Below, piece after piece: positions 54,445 through 64,000 of a stretch of 64,000 nt of DNA. Source of the stretch: Pseudomonas sp. PDM16 (GTDB taxonomy: Bacteria; Pseudomonadota; Gammaproteobacteria; Pseudomonadales; Pseudomonadaceae). The notes under the pieces were generated by a model, which worked only from the letters and a program-made list of their open reading frames with translations, had not been told where the DNA came from and did not search any database. The position numbers and the translations under genes were made by a program. Each line of letters starts with the position of its first letter. Within the stretch, counting starts at the first letter, position 1. The stretch lies in assembly GCF_014851865.1 (NCBI RefSeq), contig NZ_JACVAM010000002.1, positions 124,001 through 188,000 on the forward strand. Reading direction: 5' to 3'.

Positions 54445-54924
54445 TCACTGGTGGGACTGGCCGGCCCGCTGCACTTCGTCCTGCAGCAGCTTGTCGATGG
54501 TGCGGAAATCGTTTTCCACCAATGGCTTCACGTCCTGCTGCGGCACATGGCACTGGGTGCAGAAGTAGCGCCGTGGTGAGACGGCGGCCAGTGTCTGGCC
54601 ATCCCGATCCATGTAGTGGGTAATGCTGATCATCGGCGCCTGGGTCTTGGCGCTGTTGCTGCGGCTGTGACAGGACAGACACTTGTTGCCGTTCTTGTCC
54701 ACCTGGTAGTCGCGGATGGCGTGGGGGATGGTGGGTGGCTGCTCGGGATAGTTGCGCTCGCGCTTGATGTCCTTGTTTTCGTCGTTGCCCAGGGGCGGCG
54801 CGGGCAGCTCCTGGCTGATGGTGCCGCCGGGACGCCGACCATCGGGCGCTGGAGCATCAAGGGGGTAGTCGGCCGCCTGGACGAGACTCGCCAGGAAAAC
54901 CAGCAGCAGGGGCAGGCTTCTCAT
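54445..54924 (-). CDS. napB: Dihaem cytochrome c NapB
   Basis: A 159-residue periplasmic protein with a signal peptide ([18 protein letters not shown]) and two haem motifs, CLSCH (~94) and CTQCH (~131). It is the electron-transfer subunit bound to NapA. Mature N-terminal Pro-rich stretch ([11 protein letters not shown]) is usual. ATG 54924 gives the signal peptide; gap to napA is 11 bases. Confidence 0.97.
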   Translation of the reverse strand: MRSLPLLLVFLASLVQAADYPLDAPAPDGRRPGGTISQELPAPPLGNDENKDIKRERNYPEQPPTIPHAIRDYQVDKNGNKCLSCHSRSNSAKTQAPMISITHYMDRDGQTLAAVSPRRYFCTQCHVPQQDVKPLVENDFRTIDKLLQDEVQRAGQSHQ

Positions 54925-54935
54925 GTTCGGGCTCC

Positions 54936-57440
54936 TCAGGCCAGGCTGACCAGTTCGATGCGCACCGCGCACTTCTTGTAGTCGGTCTGCTTGGAGATGG
55001 GATCGGTAGCGTCCAGGGTGACCTTGTTGATCAGCTTGTTGGCGTCGAAGAAGGGCACGAACACCAGGCCGCGTGGAGGCTTGTTGCGTCCGCGGGTTTC
55101 GATGCGCGCACGCATCTCGCCGCGCCGGCTGATCACCTTGACCTCGCTGCCGCGTCGCGCTTTGAGCTGCTTGGCGTCGTCCGGGTGCATGTACACCAGG
55201 GCGTCGGGTACCGCCCGATACAGCTCGTCCACACGCTGGGTCATGCTGCCGGTGTGCCAGTGCTCCAGTACCCGACCGGTGCTGAGCCAGAACGGGAAGT
55301 CGTTGTCCGGAGCCTCGGCCGGCGGCTCGTAGGGCAGGGCGAAGATGATCGCCTTCTTGTCCGGATAGCCATAGAACTGCACGCCGCTGCCCTTTTCGAC
55401 ATAAGGGTCGTGTCCTTCGCGATAGCGCCAGCGTGTTTCCTGACCGTCGACCACTGGCCAGCGCAGGCCGCGGGCTTCATGGTAGGCGTCGAAGGGTGCC
55501 AGGTCGTGGCCATGGCCGCGGCCGAAGGCGGCGTATTCCTCGAACAGACCCTTCTGCAGGTAGAAGCCGAAGGCGCTAGCCTCGTCGTTGGCGTAACCCT
55601 CGGCCATCTCGCTGGAAGGAAACTGGTCGACCTGGCCGTTCTTGAACAGCACATCGAACAGCGTCTTGCCCTTGAGCTGCGGAGCCTTGGCCAGCAGCTC
55701 CGCCGGCCATACCTCGTCCGTGGTGAAGTGCTTGGCGAACTCGACCAGTTGCCACAGGTCGGACCTGGCTTCGCCCGGCGCCTTGACCAACTGGTGCCAG
55801 AACTGGGTCCGGCGCTCGGCGTTGCCGTAGGCACCTTCCTTCTCCACCCACATGGCGCTGGGCAGGATCAGGTCTGCCGCCTGGGCGGAGACGGTGGGGT
55901 AGACGTCGGAGACGATGACGAATGCCTCCGGGTTGCGCCAGCCGGGAAGGACCTCCTGCATGATGTTCGGGCCAGCCTGCATGTTGTTGCTGACCTGGGT
56001 CCAGTACACCTTGAGCACGCCGTCCTTGAGCATGCGGCTCTGCTGTACCGCGTGGAAACCGGGTTTCTCCTGGATGGTGCCCGCAGGCAGCTTCCAGATC
56101 TTCTCGGCGGTCGCGCGGTGCTTGGGATTGGCCACCAGCAGGTCCGCCGGCAGGCGGTGGGAGAAGGTGCCGACCTCGCGCGCGGTGCCGCAGGCCGAGG
56201 GCTGGCCGGTCAGGGAAAACGGGCTGTTGCCCGGTTCGCTGATCTTCCCGGTGAGCAGGTGGATGTTGTAGATCAGGTTGTTGGCCCACACCCCTCGGGT
56301 GTGCTGGTTGAAGCCCATCGTCCAGAATGAAACGACCTTGCGTTTCGGGTCGGCATAGAGTTCCGCCAGGGCCTTCAGGCGCTCGGCCGGTACGCCGGAT
56401 TCCTCGGCGGCACGCTCCAGGTTGTAGGGTTTGACGAAGGCGGCGAACTGCTCGAAGGAGATGTCGCTCCAGGTATTGGCGTTGGCCGCGTTCTTCGCCT
56501 TCTGCTCCTGCGGATCGGTGGGGCGCAGGCCATAGCCGATGTCGTCGGCGCCCTTGGCGAATTTCGTGTGGCGGTTGATGAAGTCGCGGTTCACCGCTCC
56601 GGACTGGATGATGTGGTTGGCGATGTAGTTGAGGATGATCAGGTCGGTCTGCGGCTTGAACACCATCGGGATGTCGGCCAGGTCGAAGCTGCGGTGCTCG
56701 AAGGTGGAGAGCACGGCGACCTTGACGTGGGACTGGCTCAGGCGCCGGTCGGTAACGCGTGACCAGAGAATCGGGTGCATCTCCGCCATATTCGAGCCCC
56801 ACAGCACGAAGCTGTCGGTGGCCTCGATGTCGTCGTAGCAGCCCATGGGCTCGTCCATGCCGAAGCTGCGCATGAAGCCCATCACCGCCGAAGCCATGCA
56901 GTGGCGGGCGTTGGGGTCGATATTGTTGCTGCGCAGGCCTGCTTTCATCAGCTTGTTGGCGGCGTAGCCTTCCCAGATCGTCCATTGGCCCGAGCCGAAC
57001 ATGCCAACAGACTCGGGGCCGTGGGCCTTGAGCGCCTCTTTGGTCTTCTCGGCCATGATGGCGAAGGCCTGTTCCCAGCTGATTGGCTGGAACTCGCCCT
57101 GCTTGTTGTACTGGCCATTCTTCATCCGCAGCAGCGGCTGGGTCAGACGGTCGACGCCATACATGATCTTCGACAGGAAGTAGCCTTTCACGCAGTTCAG
57201 GCCGCGATTGACCTCTGCTTTGATGTCGCCATGGGTGGCGACGACCCGCCCATCTCTGGTGGCCACCATCACGCCGCAGCCGGTGCCGCAGAAGCGGCAG
57301 GGCGCCTTGTTCCATTCCAGGGCGGTGAGATCGGCATCGGTGAGCAGGTTGCTCGCGGTACTCACAAACGGCAGGCCGGCGGCGGCCGCCGCTATGGCGG
57401 CGGCCTGGGCCTTGGCGAATTCGCGACGAGTCAGTTTCAT
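54936..57440 (-). CDS. napA: Periplasmic nitrate reductase catalytic subunit NapA
   Basis: An 834-residue Mo-bis-MGD enzyme reducing nitrate to nitrite in the periplasm. Twin-arginine signal [13 protein letters not shown] at the start; [4Fe-4S] ligands Cys48, Cys51, Cys55 and Cys83 (CRFCGTGCG ... LNCVKG); the Mo-ligating Cys lies in ARHCMAS (~180). Length equals the Pseudomonas and Paracoccus proteins. It overlaps napD by four bases. Expression under oxic or low-oxygen conditions for redox balancing is typical. Confidence 0.98.
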   Translation of the reverse strand: MKLTRREFAKAQAAAIAAAAAGLPFVSTASNLLTDADLTALEWNKAPCRFCGTGCGVMVATRDGRVVATHGDIKAEVNRGLNCVKGYFLSKIMYGVDRLTQPLLRMKNGQYNKQGEFQPISWEQAFAIMAEKTKEALKAHGPESVGMFGSGQWTIWEGYAANKLMKAGLRSNNIDPNARHCMASAVMGFMRSFGMDEPMGCYDDIEATDSFVLWGSNMAEMHPILWSRVTDRRLSQSHVKVAVLSTFEHRSFDLADIPMVFKPQTDLIILNYIANHIIQSGAVNRDFINRHTKFAKGADDIGYGLRPTDPQEQKAKNAANANTWSDISFEQFAAFVKPYNLERAAEESGVPAERLKALAELYADPKRKVVSFWTMGFNQHTRGVWANNLIYNIHLLTGKISEPGNSPFSLTGQPSACGTAREVGTFSHRLPADLLVANPKHRATAEKIWKLPAGTIQEKPGFHAVQQSRMLKDGVLKVYWTQVSNNMQAGPNIMQEVLPGWRNPEAFVIVSDVYPTVSAQAADLILPSAMWVEKEGAYGNAERRTQFWHQLVKAPGEARSDLWQLVEFAKHFTTDEVWPAELLAKAPQLKGKTLFDVLFKNGQVDQFPSSEMAEGYANDEASAFGFYLQKGLFEEYAAFGRGHGHDLAPFDAYHEARGLRWPVVDGQETRWRYREGHDPYVEKGSGVQFYGYPDKKAIIFALPYEPPAEAPDNDFPFWLSTGRVLEHWHTGSMTQRVDELYRAVPDALVYMHPDDAKQLKARRGSEVKVISRRGEMRARIETRGRNKPPRGLVFVPFFDANKLINKVTLDATDPISKQTDYKKCAVRIELVSLA

Positions 57441-57697
57441 CGGGCTTCTCCTGAGGCGTCGAGGAGTTCGTGGTAGATCAGCGCGGCGCCCAGTACTCCT
57501 GGGAGCTGCTGGATGGTGTGCAGGCGCTCGAGGATCGCACCTTCATCGCGCGCTTCGAGCACGACCACCTGTTTGCCGGCGTCGCTGCTCTGGTGCAGCT
57601 CGAGATCGGGCAGGCGAGCCAGGTTGGCGCGCACGGCGTCCAGCTGTTCTGGATGGCAGTGCACCACCAAGCTGGCGATGTGGAGGGTTTCGTCCAT
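57437..57697 (-). CDS. napD: NapD, NapA-specific chaperone
   Basis: An 86-residue ferredoxin-like-fold protein that binds the twin-arginine signal of NapA before export. Start segment [18 protein letters not shown] and central [22 protein letters not shown] are characteristic. ATG 57697 is favoured because AGGG sits eight bases upstream; an in-frame GTG three codons earlier lies on the Shine-Dalgarno itself. Thirteen bases separate it from napE. Confidence 0.95.
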   Translation of the reverse strand: MDETLHIASLVVHCHPEQLDAVRANLARLPDLELHQSSDAGKQVVVLEARDEGAILERLHTIQQLPGVLGAALIYHELLDASGEAR

Positions 57698-57710
57698 GAC
57701 CGACACCCTG

Positions 57711-57866
57711 CTAGCCCGGAGGCCCCGGTGGCCCGGTGAATATCTGGATGATCCAGACCAGGAAGCCGTAGCCCCCGACGATGGCCACTGACAAGATGGG
57801 GAACAGGAATACCACCAGGAACAGAAACAGCCTGGTTTCCTTGGCTTTTTGCACGGTCATGGTCAT
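57711..57866 (-). CDS. napE: NapE, small membrane protein of the nap operon
   Basis: A 51-residue single-pass membrane protein (MTMTVQKAKETRLFLFLVVF.. then IIQIFTGPPGPPG) with the typical basic N-terminus and Pro-Gly-rich end of NapE. Its role is unknown; it is the first gene of the operon. Two in-phase ATG codons (57866 and 57860) may start it. Confidence 0.9.
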   Translation of the reverse strand: MTMTVQKAKETRLFLFLVVFLFPILSVAIVGGYGFLVWIIQIFTGPPGPPG

Positions 57867-57898
57867 TCCGGCACTTCTCTACTGGTGCGGGTGCAACA

Positions 57899-57927
57899 AA
57901 GATAGTCTTTGAATTTAGTGTGGACAA
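57899..57927 (-). promoter_or_regulatory. Candidate sigma70 promoter of napEDABC
   Basis: Minus strand TTGTCC (57927-57922), 17-bp spacer, TATCTT (57904-57899), in the 88-base AT-rich gap between pdeM and napE. No convincing ANR/FNR palindrome (TTGAT-N4-ATCAA) was found nearby. Confidence 0.4.
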
Positions 57928-57954
57928 ATGACAGCAATGAGAATGATGGGCTCG

Positions 57955-58638
57955 CTAATCGGCAGCTATCACTGGCCATACCCCTCCACCGCCCAGCGCA
58001 TACAGCCGTCGCCCCGCCTGCGGGTCGACCTGCATGCCGCCGGTAAAGGCGCCGAATGCCGGTAACAGGCAAACACCGTCATCCAGGCTGAAGCAGGGCA
58101 GGCGTAACCGCTGCCGGCCTCGCCCGCGCAACACGCATACCGGGTGTACGTGGCCGGCCAGCACATGATGACTGGGGTGTGGGTGGGGTTCGTGCTGCAG
58201 AGCGAACGGACCGAGCAGATGAGGCTCGGCGACCACGCGGATATTCAGTGTTGCCGGCGGGTCGCCGGCGCTGCGGTCGTGGTTGCCGCGGATCAGCAGA
58301 ATCGCCAGCTCGCTGTTGCGTTCACGCCAGGCGTGCAGCGCCGCCAGGGTGGCCGGCGCGTGCGATTGGCGCGCATGCAGAAAGTCGCCGATAAAGATCA
58401 GCTGCCGGCATGGGTACTGCGCCAGCAGTGCATCCAGGCGCTGCAGGTTGTTGGTTGTGGTGCCCTGCGGCACCGGCTGGCCGAGGGCGCGGTAGGCGGC
58501 GGCCTTGCCGAAGTGGATATCGGCGATCAGCAGTGCTTCGCCGGCTGGCCAGTACAGCGCCTTGTCGGCTAGCAGCCAGACTTCCTCGCTGGCGAGCTGT
58601 ACGGCGAGGGCGGGCGTGGGCGCGTGGGTCGGGTCGAT
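57955..58638 (-). CDS. pdeM: PdeM/MPE metallophosphoesterase of the ligase cluster, apparent AUC start
   Basis: A 227-residue calcineurin-like phosphoesterase; the P. putida homologue (MPE) is a Mn-dependent single-strand DNA endonuclease. Metal motifs intact: DIHFGK, GDFLH, GNHD and GHVHP. Start is the puzzle: between the helicase stop and the DIHFGK motif no ATG, GTG or TTG is in frame. An ATC codon at 58638 lies seven bases after a perfect AGGAGGAG Shine-Dalgarno, and using it gives the normal family N-terminus. I therefore annotate an AUC start; a point change from ATG or a sequencing error would look the same. Confidence 0.85.
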   Translation of the reverse strand: MDPTHAPTPALAVQLASEEVWLLADKALYWPAGEALLIADIHFGKAAAYRALGQPVPQGTTTNNLQRLDALLAQYPCRQLIFIGDFLHARQSHAPATLAALHAWRERNSELAILLIRGNHDRSAGDPPATLNIRVVAEPHLLGPFALQHEPHPHPSHHVLAGHVHPVCVLRGRGRQRLRLPCFSLDDGVCLLPAFGAFTGGMQVDPQAGRRLYALGGGGVWPVIAAD

Positions 58639-58658
58639 GGTCGTGCTCCTCCTGTCCC

Positions 58659-61241
58659 TTAGCCGGTGCTTTTCTTCACCCGAGGGAGCCCGTCCTTGCT
58701 CTGTCGCGGTGTACGCGTCCGTGGTCGTTCGCCCTCCACCTCGGGTGCGCTGCTGGCCTGGTAGGCGCCAGGGCCGGCGGCTTTCTCCAGGTCGGCGAGC
58801 AGGCGGGCGATGCGGTCGGCCAGCTTCTCCGAGCTGAGACTCTCGCGAAAGCGCTCCACCAGCAGGGGAAAGGCCAATGGTGGCGGGCGCTTCACCGCGC
58901 GCAGGTCCAGGCGTAACCCGCGCAGGCGTTGCAGGGTGTGTTGCAGGTGCTGCACGTCCAGCTCCTGGCGCAGCACTTCCTCCTGGGCCTGGCCGAGCAG
59001 CAGGTTGCCGGGGTCGTACTGCTGGAACACGTCGAAGAACAGTGCGCTGGAGGCCTGCAACTGGCGTGCGCTTTTCGCCGCGCCGGGGTAGCCGCCGAAC
59101 ACCAGCCCGGCGATACGGGCGATCTCGCGAAAGCGCCGCCGCGCCAGTTCGCCGGCATTCAGGCTGGCGAGCACGTCGTGCATCAGGTTTTCGCTGCGTA
59201 GCAGGTCGGCGTTGAGCCAGCGCGGCCAGTCCACCGGGCTCGCGCAGAGCAACTCCAGGCCGTAGTCGTTGACGGCGATGGAGAAGGTCGTCGGCTGCAA
59301 CTGGCCGATGCGCCAGGCCAGCAGGCTGGCCAGCCCGAGGTGCACGCTGCGCCCGGCGAAGGGGTAGAGGAACAGGTGCCAGCCTTCGCGCGAGTGCAGG
59401 GTTTCCGCCAGCAGCGAGTCGGAGGTGGGCAGCGCCGACCAGGCCTGCTGCACCTCCAGCAGCGGCCGCAGCAGCTGCATCTCCGGGCCGCGAAACTGGC
59501 CCTGCGCGGCTTCGCCGAAGCGCGCCACCACGGCGTCGGCCAGCTCGCTGGAGAGCGGCATGCGCCCGCCATTCCAGCGCGGCACCGCGGCCTTGCGCGA
59601 CGTGGCGCGGTTGACGTAGGCGGTCATGTTTTCCACCCGCACCAGCTCCAGCAGGCGCCCGGCGAAGAGGAAGCAGTCGCCGGGACGCAGGCGGGCGATG
59701 AAACCTTCCTCGACGCTGCCCAGCGAGCGGCCGCTGCCGCCCTTGGCCCAGAACTTCACGGCGATGCTGGCGTCGCTGACGATGGTGCCCACGCTCATGC
59801 GGTGGCGCCTGGCGAGCGCCGCATTGGGCACGCGCCAGATGCCCTGTTCGTCGGGTTCCACCCGCTGGTAGTCGGGGTAGGCCGTGAGCGAGTTGCCGCC
59901 GTGGCGGACGAAGGCCAGCGCCCATTGCCATTCCTCGTCGCTCAGCTCGCGATAGGCCCAGGCGCTGCGCACTTCCTCGCGCAGCTCGTCGGGGCGAAAG
60001 CCGCCACCGAGGGCCATGCTGACCAGGTGCTGGACCAGCACGTCGAGGGGCTTCTGCGGCGATTGCCGCGCCTCGATGCGCCCGGCGGCGACGGCGTCCT
60101 GCACGGCGGCGGCTTCGATCAGCTCCAGCGCGTGGGTCGGCACCAGGCTGATGCGCGAGGCGCGCCCCGGTGCGTGGCCGGAGCGCCCGGCCCGTTGCAG
60201 CAGGCGCGCCACGCCCTTGGCCGAACCGATCTGCAGCACCCGTTCCACCGGCAGGAAGTCCACGCCCAGGTCCAGGCTTGAGGTGCACACCACGGCCTTC
60301 AGCCGGCCTTCCTTGAGGCCCAGTTCGACCCAGTCGCGCACCTCGCGCGACAGCGAGCCGTGGTGCAGGGCGATCAGCCCGGCCCAGTCCGGCCGCGCGT
60401 CGAGCAGCGCCTGGTACCAGATCTCCGCCTGCGAGCGGGTGTTGGTGAACAGCAGGCTGGTGCCGCTGGCTTCGACCTCCTCGACCACCTGCGGCAGCAT
60501 GCGCAGGCCCAGGTGCCCGGCCCAGGGAAAACGCTCGATGCCCGGTGGCAGCAGGGTGTCGATGCGCAGGCTCTTGTCCTGCTTGCCCTGCACCAGGCGC
60601 CCCGGCGTGTCGCCGAGCAGCACCTGCAGCGCGTGCTGCTGGTTGCCCAGGGTCGCCGACAGGCCCCAGACGATCAGCCCTGGATTCCACCGGCGCAGCC
60701 GCGCCAGGGCCAGTTGCAGCTGCACGCCGCGCTTGTTGCCGAGCAGCTCGTGCCACTCGTCCACCACCAGCATGCGCAGGCCGGCGAACTGCGCCTCGGC
60801 ATCGCTGCGGGTCAGCAGCAGGGTCAGGCTCTCCGGGGTGGTGATCAGTGCGCTGGGCAGCTTGCGCCCCTGGCGCGCGCGTTCGCTGCTGCCGGTGTCG
60901 CCGGTGCGCAGGCCGACGCTCCAAGCGATGTTCAGGTCGTCCAGCGGCGCCTGCAGGGCGCGCTGGGTGTCGGCGGCCAGGGCGCGCATCGGGGTGATCC
61001 ACAGCACGCTGAGCGGCGCGGCGGCGGGCTGGCGCTTGCGTGGCTGGCCGCTGGCGGTGGTGGCCGGCGTGGCCTTGGCGAAGTGCTCGAGCGCGGCCAG
61101 CCACACCGCATAGGTCTTGCCCGAGCCGGTGGTGGCGTGCAGCACGCCGGACTCGCCCTTGGCCACGGCCTGCCAGACCTCCCTCTGGAACGGGAAGGCC
61201 TGCCACCCACGCTGGACGAACCAGGCGCCGGCCAGGCTCAT
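58659..61241 (-). CDS. Ligase-associated Lhr-type DEXH helicase
   Basis: An 860-residue superfamily-2 helicase of the Lhr-core type. Motif [13 protein letters not shown] (~36-47), motif II DEWH in [10 protein letters not shown] (~170), motif III LSATLGN (~205) and motif [13 protein letters not shown] (~345) are intact, followed by winged-helix and Lhr-specific C-terminal domains. Family members unwind 3'-tailed duplex and RNA:DNA hybrids. ATG 61241 overlaps the ligase stop by four bases; the frame stays open upstream only as an antisense-like extension. Operon order exonuclease-ligase-helicase-PdeM. Confidence 0.94.
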   Translation of the reverse strand: MSLAGAWFVQRGWQAFPFQREVWQAVAKGESGVLHATTGSGKTYAVWLAALEHFAKATPATTASGQPRKRQPAAAPLSVLWITPMRALAADTQRALQAPLDDLNIAWSVGLRTGDTGSSERARQGRKLPSALITTPESLTLLLTRSDAEAQFAGLRMLVVDEWHELLGNKRGVQLQLALARLRRWNPGLIVWGLSATLGNQQHALQVLLGDTPGRLVQGKQDKSLRIDTLLPPGIERFPWAGHLGLRMLPQVVEEVEASGTSLLFTNTRSQAEIWYQALLDARPDWAGLIALHHGSLSREVRDWVELGLKEGRLKAVVCTSSLDLGVDFLPVERVLQIGSAKGVARLLQRAGRSGHAPGRASRISLVPTHALELIEAAAVQDAVAAGRIEARQSPQKPLDVLVQHLVSMALGGGFRPDELREEVRSAWAYRELSDEEWQWALAFVRHGGNSLTAYPDYQRVEPDEQGIWRVPNAALARRHRMSVGTIVSDASIAVKFWAKGGSGRSLGSVEEGFIARLRPGDCFLFAGRLLELVRVENMTAYVNRATSRKAAVPRWNGGRMPLSSELADAVVARFGEAAQGQFRGPEMQLLRPLLEVQQAWSALPTSDSLLAETLHSREGWHLFLYPFAGRSVHLGLASLLAWRIGQLQPTTFSIAVNDYGLELLCASPVDWPRWLNADLLRSENLMHDVLASLNAGELARRRFREIARIAGLVFGGYPGAAKSARQLQASSALFFDVFQQYDPGNLLLGQAQEEVLRQELDVQHLQHTLQRLRGLRLDLRAVKRPPPLAFPLLVERFRESLSSEKLADRIARLLADLEKAAGPGAYQASSAPEVEGERPRTRTPRQSKDGLPRVKKSTG

Positions 61242-62971
61242 TGCAGCAGGTCCTGGAGGATGGCCAGGGTGTCGGCGTCTTCCACATGCTTGTCCTGCCG
61301 CCAGCGCAGCATGCGCGGGAAGCGCACGGCGATGCCGCTCTTGTGCCGCTTGGACAGGGCGATGCCCTCGAAACCCAGCTCGAAAACCAGGGTCGGGGTG
61401 ACGCTGCGCACCGGGCCGAACTTCTCCACGGTGGTCTTGCGCACGATGGCGTCGACCTTGCGCATTTCCTCGTCGGTCAGTCCGGAATAGGCCTTGGCGA
61501 ACGGCACCAGGCTGCGCTCGCTGGAGCCCGACGGGCCGTCCCACACGGCGAAGGTGTAGTCGCTGTAGAGGCTGGCGCGGCGGCCGTGGCCACGCTGGGC
61601 GTAGATCAGCACGGCGTCGACGCTGAACGGGTCGACCTTCCACTTCCACCACACGCCCATGTCCTTGGTCCGGCCCACGCCGTACAGCGAGTCGCGGGCC
61701 TTGAGCATCATCCCCTCGACGCCGAGGCGGCGCGACTCTTCGCGCTGCTCGGCGAGCGCCTGCCAGCTGGTGCCGTGCAGCAGCGGCGAGGGCATCAGCC
61801 TGGGGCTGGCGCAGGCGGCGATCACCTGTTCCAGCTGCGCGCGTCGTTCGTGCTGGGGGTGGCTGCGCCAGTCGTGGCCCTGCCATTCCAGCAGGTCGTA
61901 GCCGAGCACCGCCACCGGCACCTCTTCGAGGATCTTCTTGCCCAGGGTCTTGCGGCCGATGCGCTGCTGCAGCAGGGCGAAGGGCTGGATGCCGTAGCGC
62001 TCGACGCTGTCTTCCACGCCCGCTTCCAGTGAGGCGCTGTCGAGGTCGACGTCCATCAGGCTGGCCTGTTCGGCGCCGATGGCCGGCGGGTGGCGCCAGA
62101 CCACCAGTTCGCCGTCGATCACCGTGCCGTCGGGCAGGCGCGCAGCCAGTTCGTCCAGCTCGGGAAAGCGCTCGCTGATCAGCTCCTCGCCGCGCGACCA
62201 CAGCCACAGGTGGCCGTCGCGCTTGACCAGCTGGGCGCGGATGCCGTCCCACTTCCACTCCACCTGCCAGGCGTCGACTGGGCCTAGGTTCTCCTCGAAT
62301 TTCTCCACCGGCAGTTGCAGGGCGTGGGCGAGGAAGAACGGGTAGGGCTGGCCGCCACGCTGGGCGTGTTCGTCGTGCGATTCGGCGGCGATCAGCTTGC
62401 GATAGCTCTCCGCGCTGGGCTGGTGCGACAGGTCGGTGTAGCCCACCAGGCGCTGCGCCACGCGCTTGGCGTCGATGTCGGCGAGGCTGGCCAGGGCGCG
62501 GGTCACCAGCAGCTTGGACACGCCGACGCGGAAGGCGCCGGTGATCAGCTTGATGCACACCATCAGCGCCTGGCGGTCGAGCTGTGCCCAGAACATCGGC
62601 AGGCGCGCGGCCAGTTCTTCCGGTGGCAAGCCGCGCAGGGGCAGGAGTTTTTCTTCGACCCACACGGCCAGGCCGTCGCTGGATTCATGGCTGGATTCGG
62701 GCAGCAGCAGGGCGATGGTTTCCGCCAGGTCGCCGACTGCCGAATAGCTTTCCTCGAACAGCCATTCCGGCAGGTTGGCCGCCTGCATCGCCAGTTCGCG
62801 CAGCTGCTTCGTCGGCACCAGTTGCCGCGGCCGCCCACCGGCGAGAAAGAACACCGCCCAGGCGGCGTCCTCGGCGCTGGCGGCGCGGAAGTAGTCCTGC
62901 AGCGCGGCGAGCTTGGCGTTGCTCGAGGTGGTGGCGTCGAGGCGCCCGTAGAGGTCGGCAAAGGCCTTCAT
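61238..62971 (-). CDS. ATP-dependent DNA ligase (cluster-associated type)
   Basis: A 577-residue ATP-dependent ligase. N-terminal DNA-binding domain (~1-200), then the adenylation motif EWKWDGIR with the nucleotide-accepting Lys240, motif III-like VIDGELVVW (~293), GMMLKARDS and the OB domain ending with the RFPRMLRWR segment. This is a bacterial LigD-independent ligase found only in the four-gene repair cluster. It overlaps the exonuclease upstream and helicase downstream by four bases each. Confidence 0.95.
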   Translation of the reverse strand: MKAFADLYGRLDATTSSNAKLAALQDYFRAASAEDAAWAVFFLAGGRPRQLVPTKQLRELAMQAANLPEWLFEESYSAVGDLAETIALLLPESSHESSDGLAVWVEEKLLPLRGLPPEELAARLPMFWAQLDRQALMVCIKLITGAFRVGVSKLLVTRALASLADIDAKRVAQRLVGYTDLSHQPSAESYRKLIAAESHDEHAQRGGQPYPFFLAHALQLPVEKFEENLGPVDAWQVEWKWDGIRAQLVKRDGHLWLWSRGEELISERFPELDELAARLPDGTVIDGELVVWRHPPAIGAEQASLMDVDLDSASLEAGVEDSVERYGIQPFALLQQRIGRKTLGKKILEEVPVAVLGYDLLEWQGHDWRSHPQHERRAQLEQVIAACASPRLMPSPLLHGTSWQALAEQREESRRLGVEGMMLKARDSLYGVGRTKDMGVWWKWKVDPFSVDAVLIYAQRGHGRRASLYSDYTFAVWDGPSGSSERSLVPFAKAYSGLTDEEMRKVDAIVRKTTVEKFGPVRSVTPTLVFELGFEGIALSKRHKSGIAVRFPRMLRWRQDKHVEDADTLAILQDLLQ

Positions 62972-63993
62972 GGGCTCGGCTCCGCTTCCGCACTGGGTGC
63001 GGCCTTGTCCTCGTCGCCGTACTCAGTGTCAAAGCCCTGGGCATCCAGGCCCTGTTCGCGCAGGTAGCGCACCAGCACGCTGACCGAACCGTGGGTGACG
63101 AACACGCGCTCGGCGCCGGTCTGTTCGATGGCCCACAGCAGGCCCGGCCAGTCGGCGTGGTCGGAGAGCACGAAACCGCGGTCGACACCGCGGCGCCGGC
63201 GCGTGCCGCGCAGCATCATCCAGCCGCTGGCGAAGGCGTCGCTGTACTCGCCGAAACGGCGCATCCAGGTGCTGCCGCCGGCCGAGGGCGGAGCGAGGAT
63301 CAGCGCCTGGCGCAGCAGCGGGTCACTCTTCTTGAAGTCACCGGCGTACAGGGTGGGCGGCAAGTGCACGCCGGCGTCACGGTAGACCTGGTTGAGCGGC
63401 TCCATCGAGCCGTGGCCGAGGATCGGTCCGATGCGCGCGTCGATGCCGTGAAGGATGCGCTGCGCCTTGCCGAAGGCGTAGCAGAACAGCACGCTGGCTC
63501 GCCCGGCCGCCTGGTTCTGCCGCCACCAGTCATCGATACCGGCGAAGATCTGCGCCTGCGGTTGCCAGCAGTAGATCGGCAGACCGAAGGTCGATTCGGT
63601 GATGAAGGTGTGGCAGCGCACCGGCTCGAACGGTGTGCAGGTGCCATCCGGCTCGACCTTGTAGTCGCCGGACGCGACCCAGACTTCACCGCGGTATTCC
63701 AGGCGCACCTGGGCCGAGCCGAGCACGTGCCCGGCAGGATGCAGGCTGAGGGTCACGCCGTGGTGGGCGAGGCGTTCGCCGTAGTCCAGGGTCTGCAAAT
63801 TGATATCGGCGCCCAGGCGGGTGCGCAGGATGCCAGCACCGGCAGCAGCGGCGAGGTAGTGGCGGCTGCCACCGCGCGCATGGTCGCCATGGCCGTGGGT
63901 GATCACGGCGCGTTCGACCGGGCGCCAGGGGTCGATGTAGAAGTCGCCGAGCGGGCAGTAGAGCCCCTCGGGGCGGGCGATGACCAGGTCCAT
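62968..63993 (-). CDS. Ligase-associated exonuclease (MBL/beta-CASP type)
   Basis: A 341-residue metallo-beta-lactamase-fold nuclease related to the SNM1/CPSF group. Zinc motif HGHGDH at residues 33-38, AGHVLGSAQ (~88), SGDYK (~108) and the beta-CASP part ending VLSDHADWPG (~282) and FVTHG (~303). It is the first gene of the cluster and its ATG lies seven bases from the window edge, so the promoter is outside. The cluster is thought to repair cross-links or end damage. Confidence 0.93.
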   Translation of the reverse strand: MDLVIARPEGLYCPLGDFYIDPWRPVERAVITHGHGDHARGGSRHYLAAAAGAGILRTRLGADINLQTLDYGERLAHHGVTLSLHPAGHVLGSAQVRLEYRGEVWVASGDYKVEPDGTCTPFEPVRCHTFITESTFGLPIYCWQPQAQIFAGIDDWWRQNQAAGRASVLFCYAFGKAQRILHGIDARIGPILGHGSMEPLNQVYRDAGVHLPPTLYAGDFKKSDPLLRQALILAPPSAGGSTWMRRFGEYSDAFASGWMMLRGTRRRRGVDRGFVLSDHADWPGLLWAIEQTGAERVFVTHGSVSVLVRYLREQGLDAQGFDTEYGDEDKAAPSAEAEPSP

Positions 63994-64000
63994 GAAGCGG

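Noticed and set aside
57867..57954. ANR/FNR or NarL sites before napE
   Set aside because: No TTGAT-N4-ATCAA or close variant and no clear NarL heptamer pair could be found by eye.
57955..61287. Open frame of 1110 codons continuing pdeM upstream through the helicase gene
   Set aside because: The upstream part is the wrong-frame reading of the helicase; only the last 227 codons have phosphoesterase features. It is open because no stop happens to occur, which is also why the start of pdeM is unclear.
58659..62663. 1334-codon frame suggesting a ligase-helicase fusion
   Set aside because: The N-terminal extension is a shadow of the ligase in another frame; the helicase domain starts at the ATG overlapping the ligase stop.

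Overview
The window is high-GC, densely packed bacterial DNA with short or overlapping gene junctions. Its gene content points to the genus Pseudomonas, probably the P. mendocina / P. pseudoalcaligenes / P. alcaligenes side of it. Evidence: a PagL lipid A deacylase end, lapG-lapD, recQ next to an HsbD-type diguanylate cyclase, an OprP/OprO-family porin, a PA3286-type FabH-like synthase, an ornithine-lipid pair (olsB-olsA), a xenB-MFS-arsR block, alkane monooxygenase with rubredoxin, a nap operon, and the ligase/Lhr helicase/exonuclease/phosphoesterase repair cluster. No rRNA, tRNA, CRISPR array, insertion sequence or prophage was recognised. The species assignment is inference.

1-9.15 kb: the end of pagL, a YkgJ-type cysteine-cluster gene, then a long leftward operon. 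In transcription order it is YbgA-like DUF523/DUF1722, a LitR/CarH-like MerR regulator, CPD photolyase, NTF2-like, SDR, FAD oxidoreductase, DUF1365, a Cfa-like methyltransferase and DUF2878. Almost all junctions overlap. In front of it lies an unusual array of four TTGTACAAG-type palindromes arranged as two equally spaced pairs. I read the operon as a light or photo-oxidative stress unit coupling DNA photorepair to membrane fatty-acid modification. 9.15-13.8 kb: an SLC13 permease, a small HTH protein and a solitary GT-C-type membrane glycosyltransferase of lower GC. 13.8-25.3 kb: valS, rapA, alkB (DNA repair dioxygenase) with small companions, a DUF482/FemAB-like acyltransferase, a small tyrosine-phosphatase-like protein, ppiA, an alpha/beta hydrolase and a LysR regulator.

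25.3-40.6 kb: azoreductase, LysE exporter, the FabH-like synthase, a Pho-box-controlled OprO-like porin, lapG-lapD (c-di-GMP control of adhesin cleavage), YbaN, UPF0149, recQ, hsbD, DUF2804 and a MarR gene with its own palindromic operator. 40.6-53.8 kb: xenB-MFS-arsR with a palindromic operator, rubredoxin-alkB (alkane hydroxylase) divergent from an AraC regulator that overlaps acpH, a lipoprotein, olsB-olsA, an acyl-CoA-dehydrogenase-like protein, an ODP-type metallo-hydrolase, a serine hydrolase, YceI and a ClsB-like cardiolipin synthase.

53.8-64 kb: the periplasmic nitrate reductase operon napEDABC and, upstream of it on the same strand, the four-gene repair cluster exonuclease-ligase-Lhr helicase-PdeM. 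The last gene of the cluster has no ATG, GTG or TTG upstream of its first metal-binding motif and appears to start at an AUC codon directly behind a strong Shine-Dalgarno sequence.

Most promising for follow-up: the paired TTGTACAAG operators with their photolyase/lipid operon, including a Cfa homologue that seems to have lost two bicarbonate ligands, and the apparent AUC start of pdeM.
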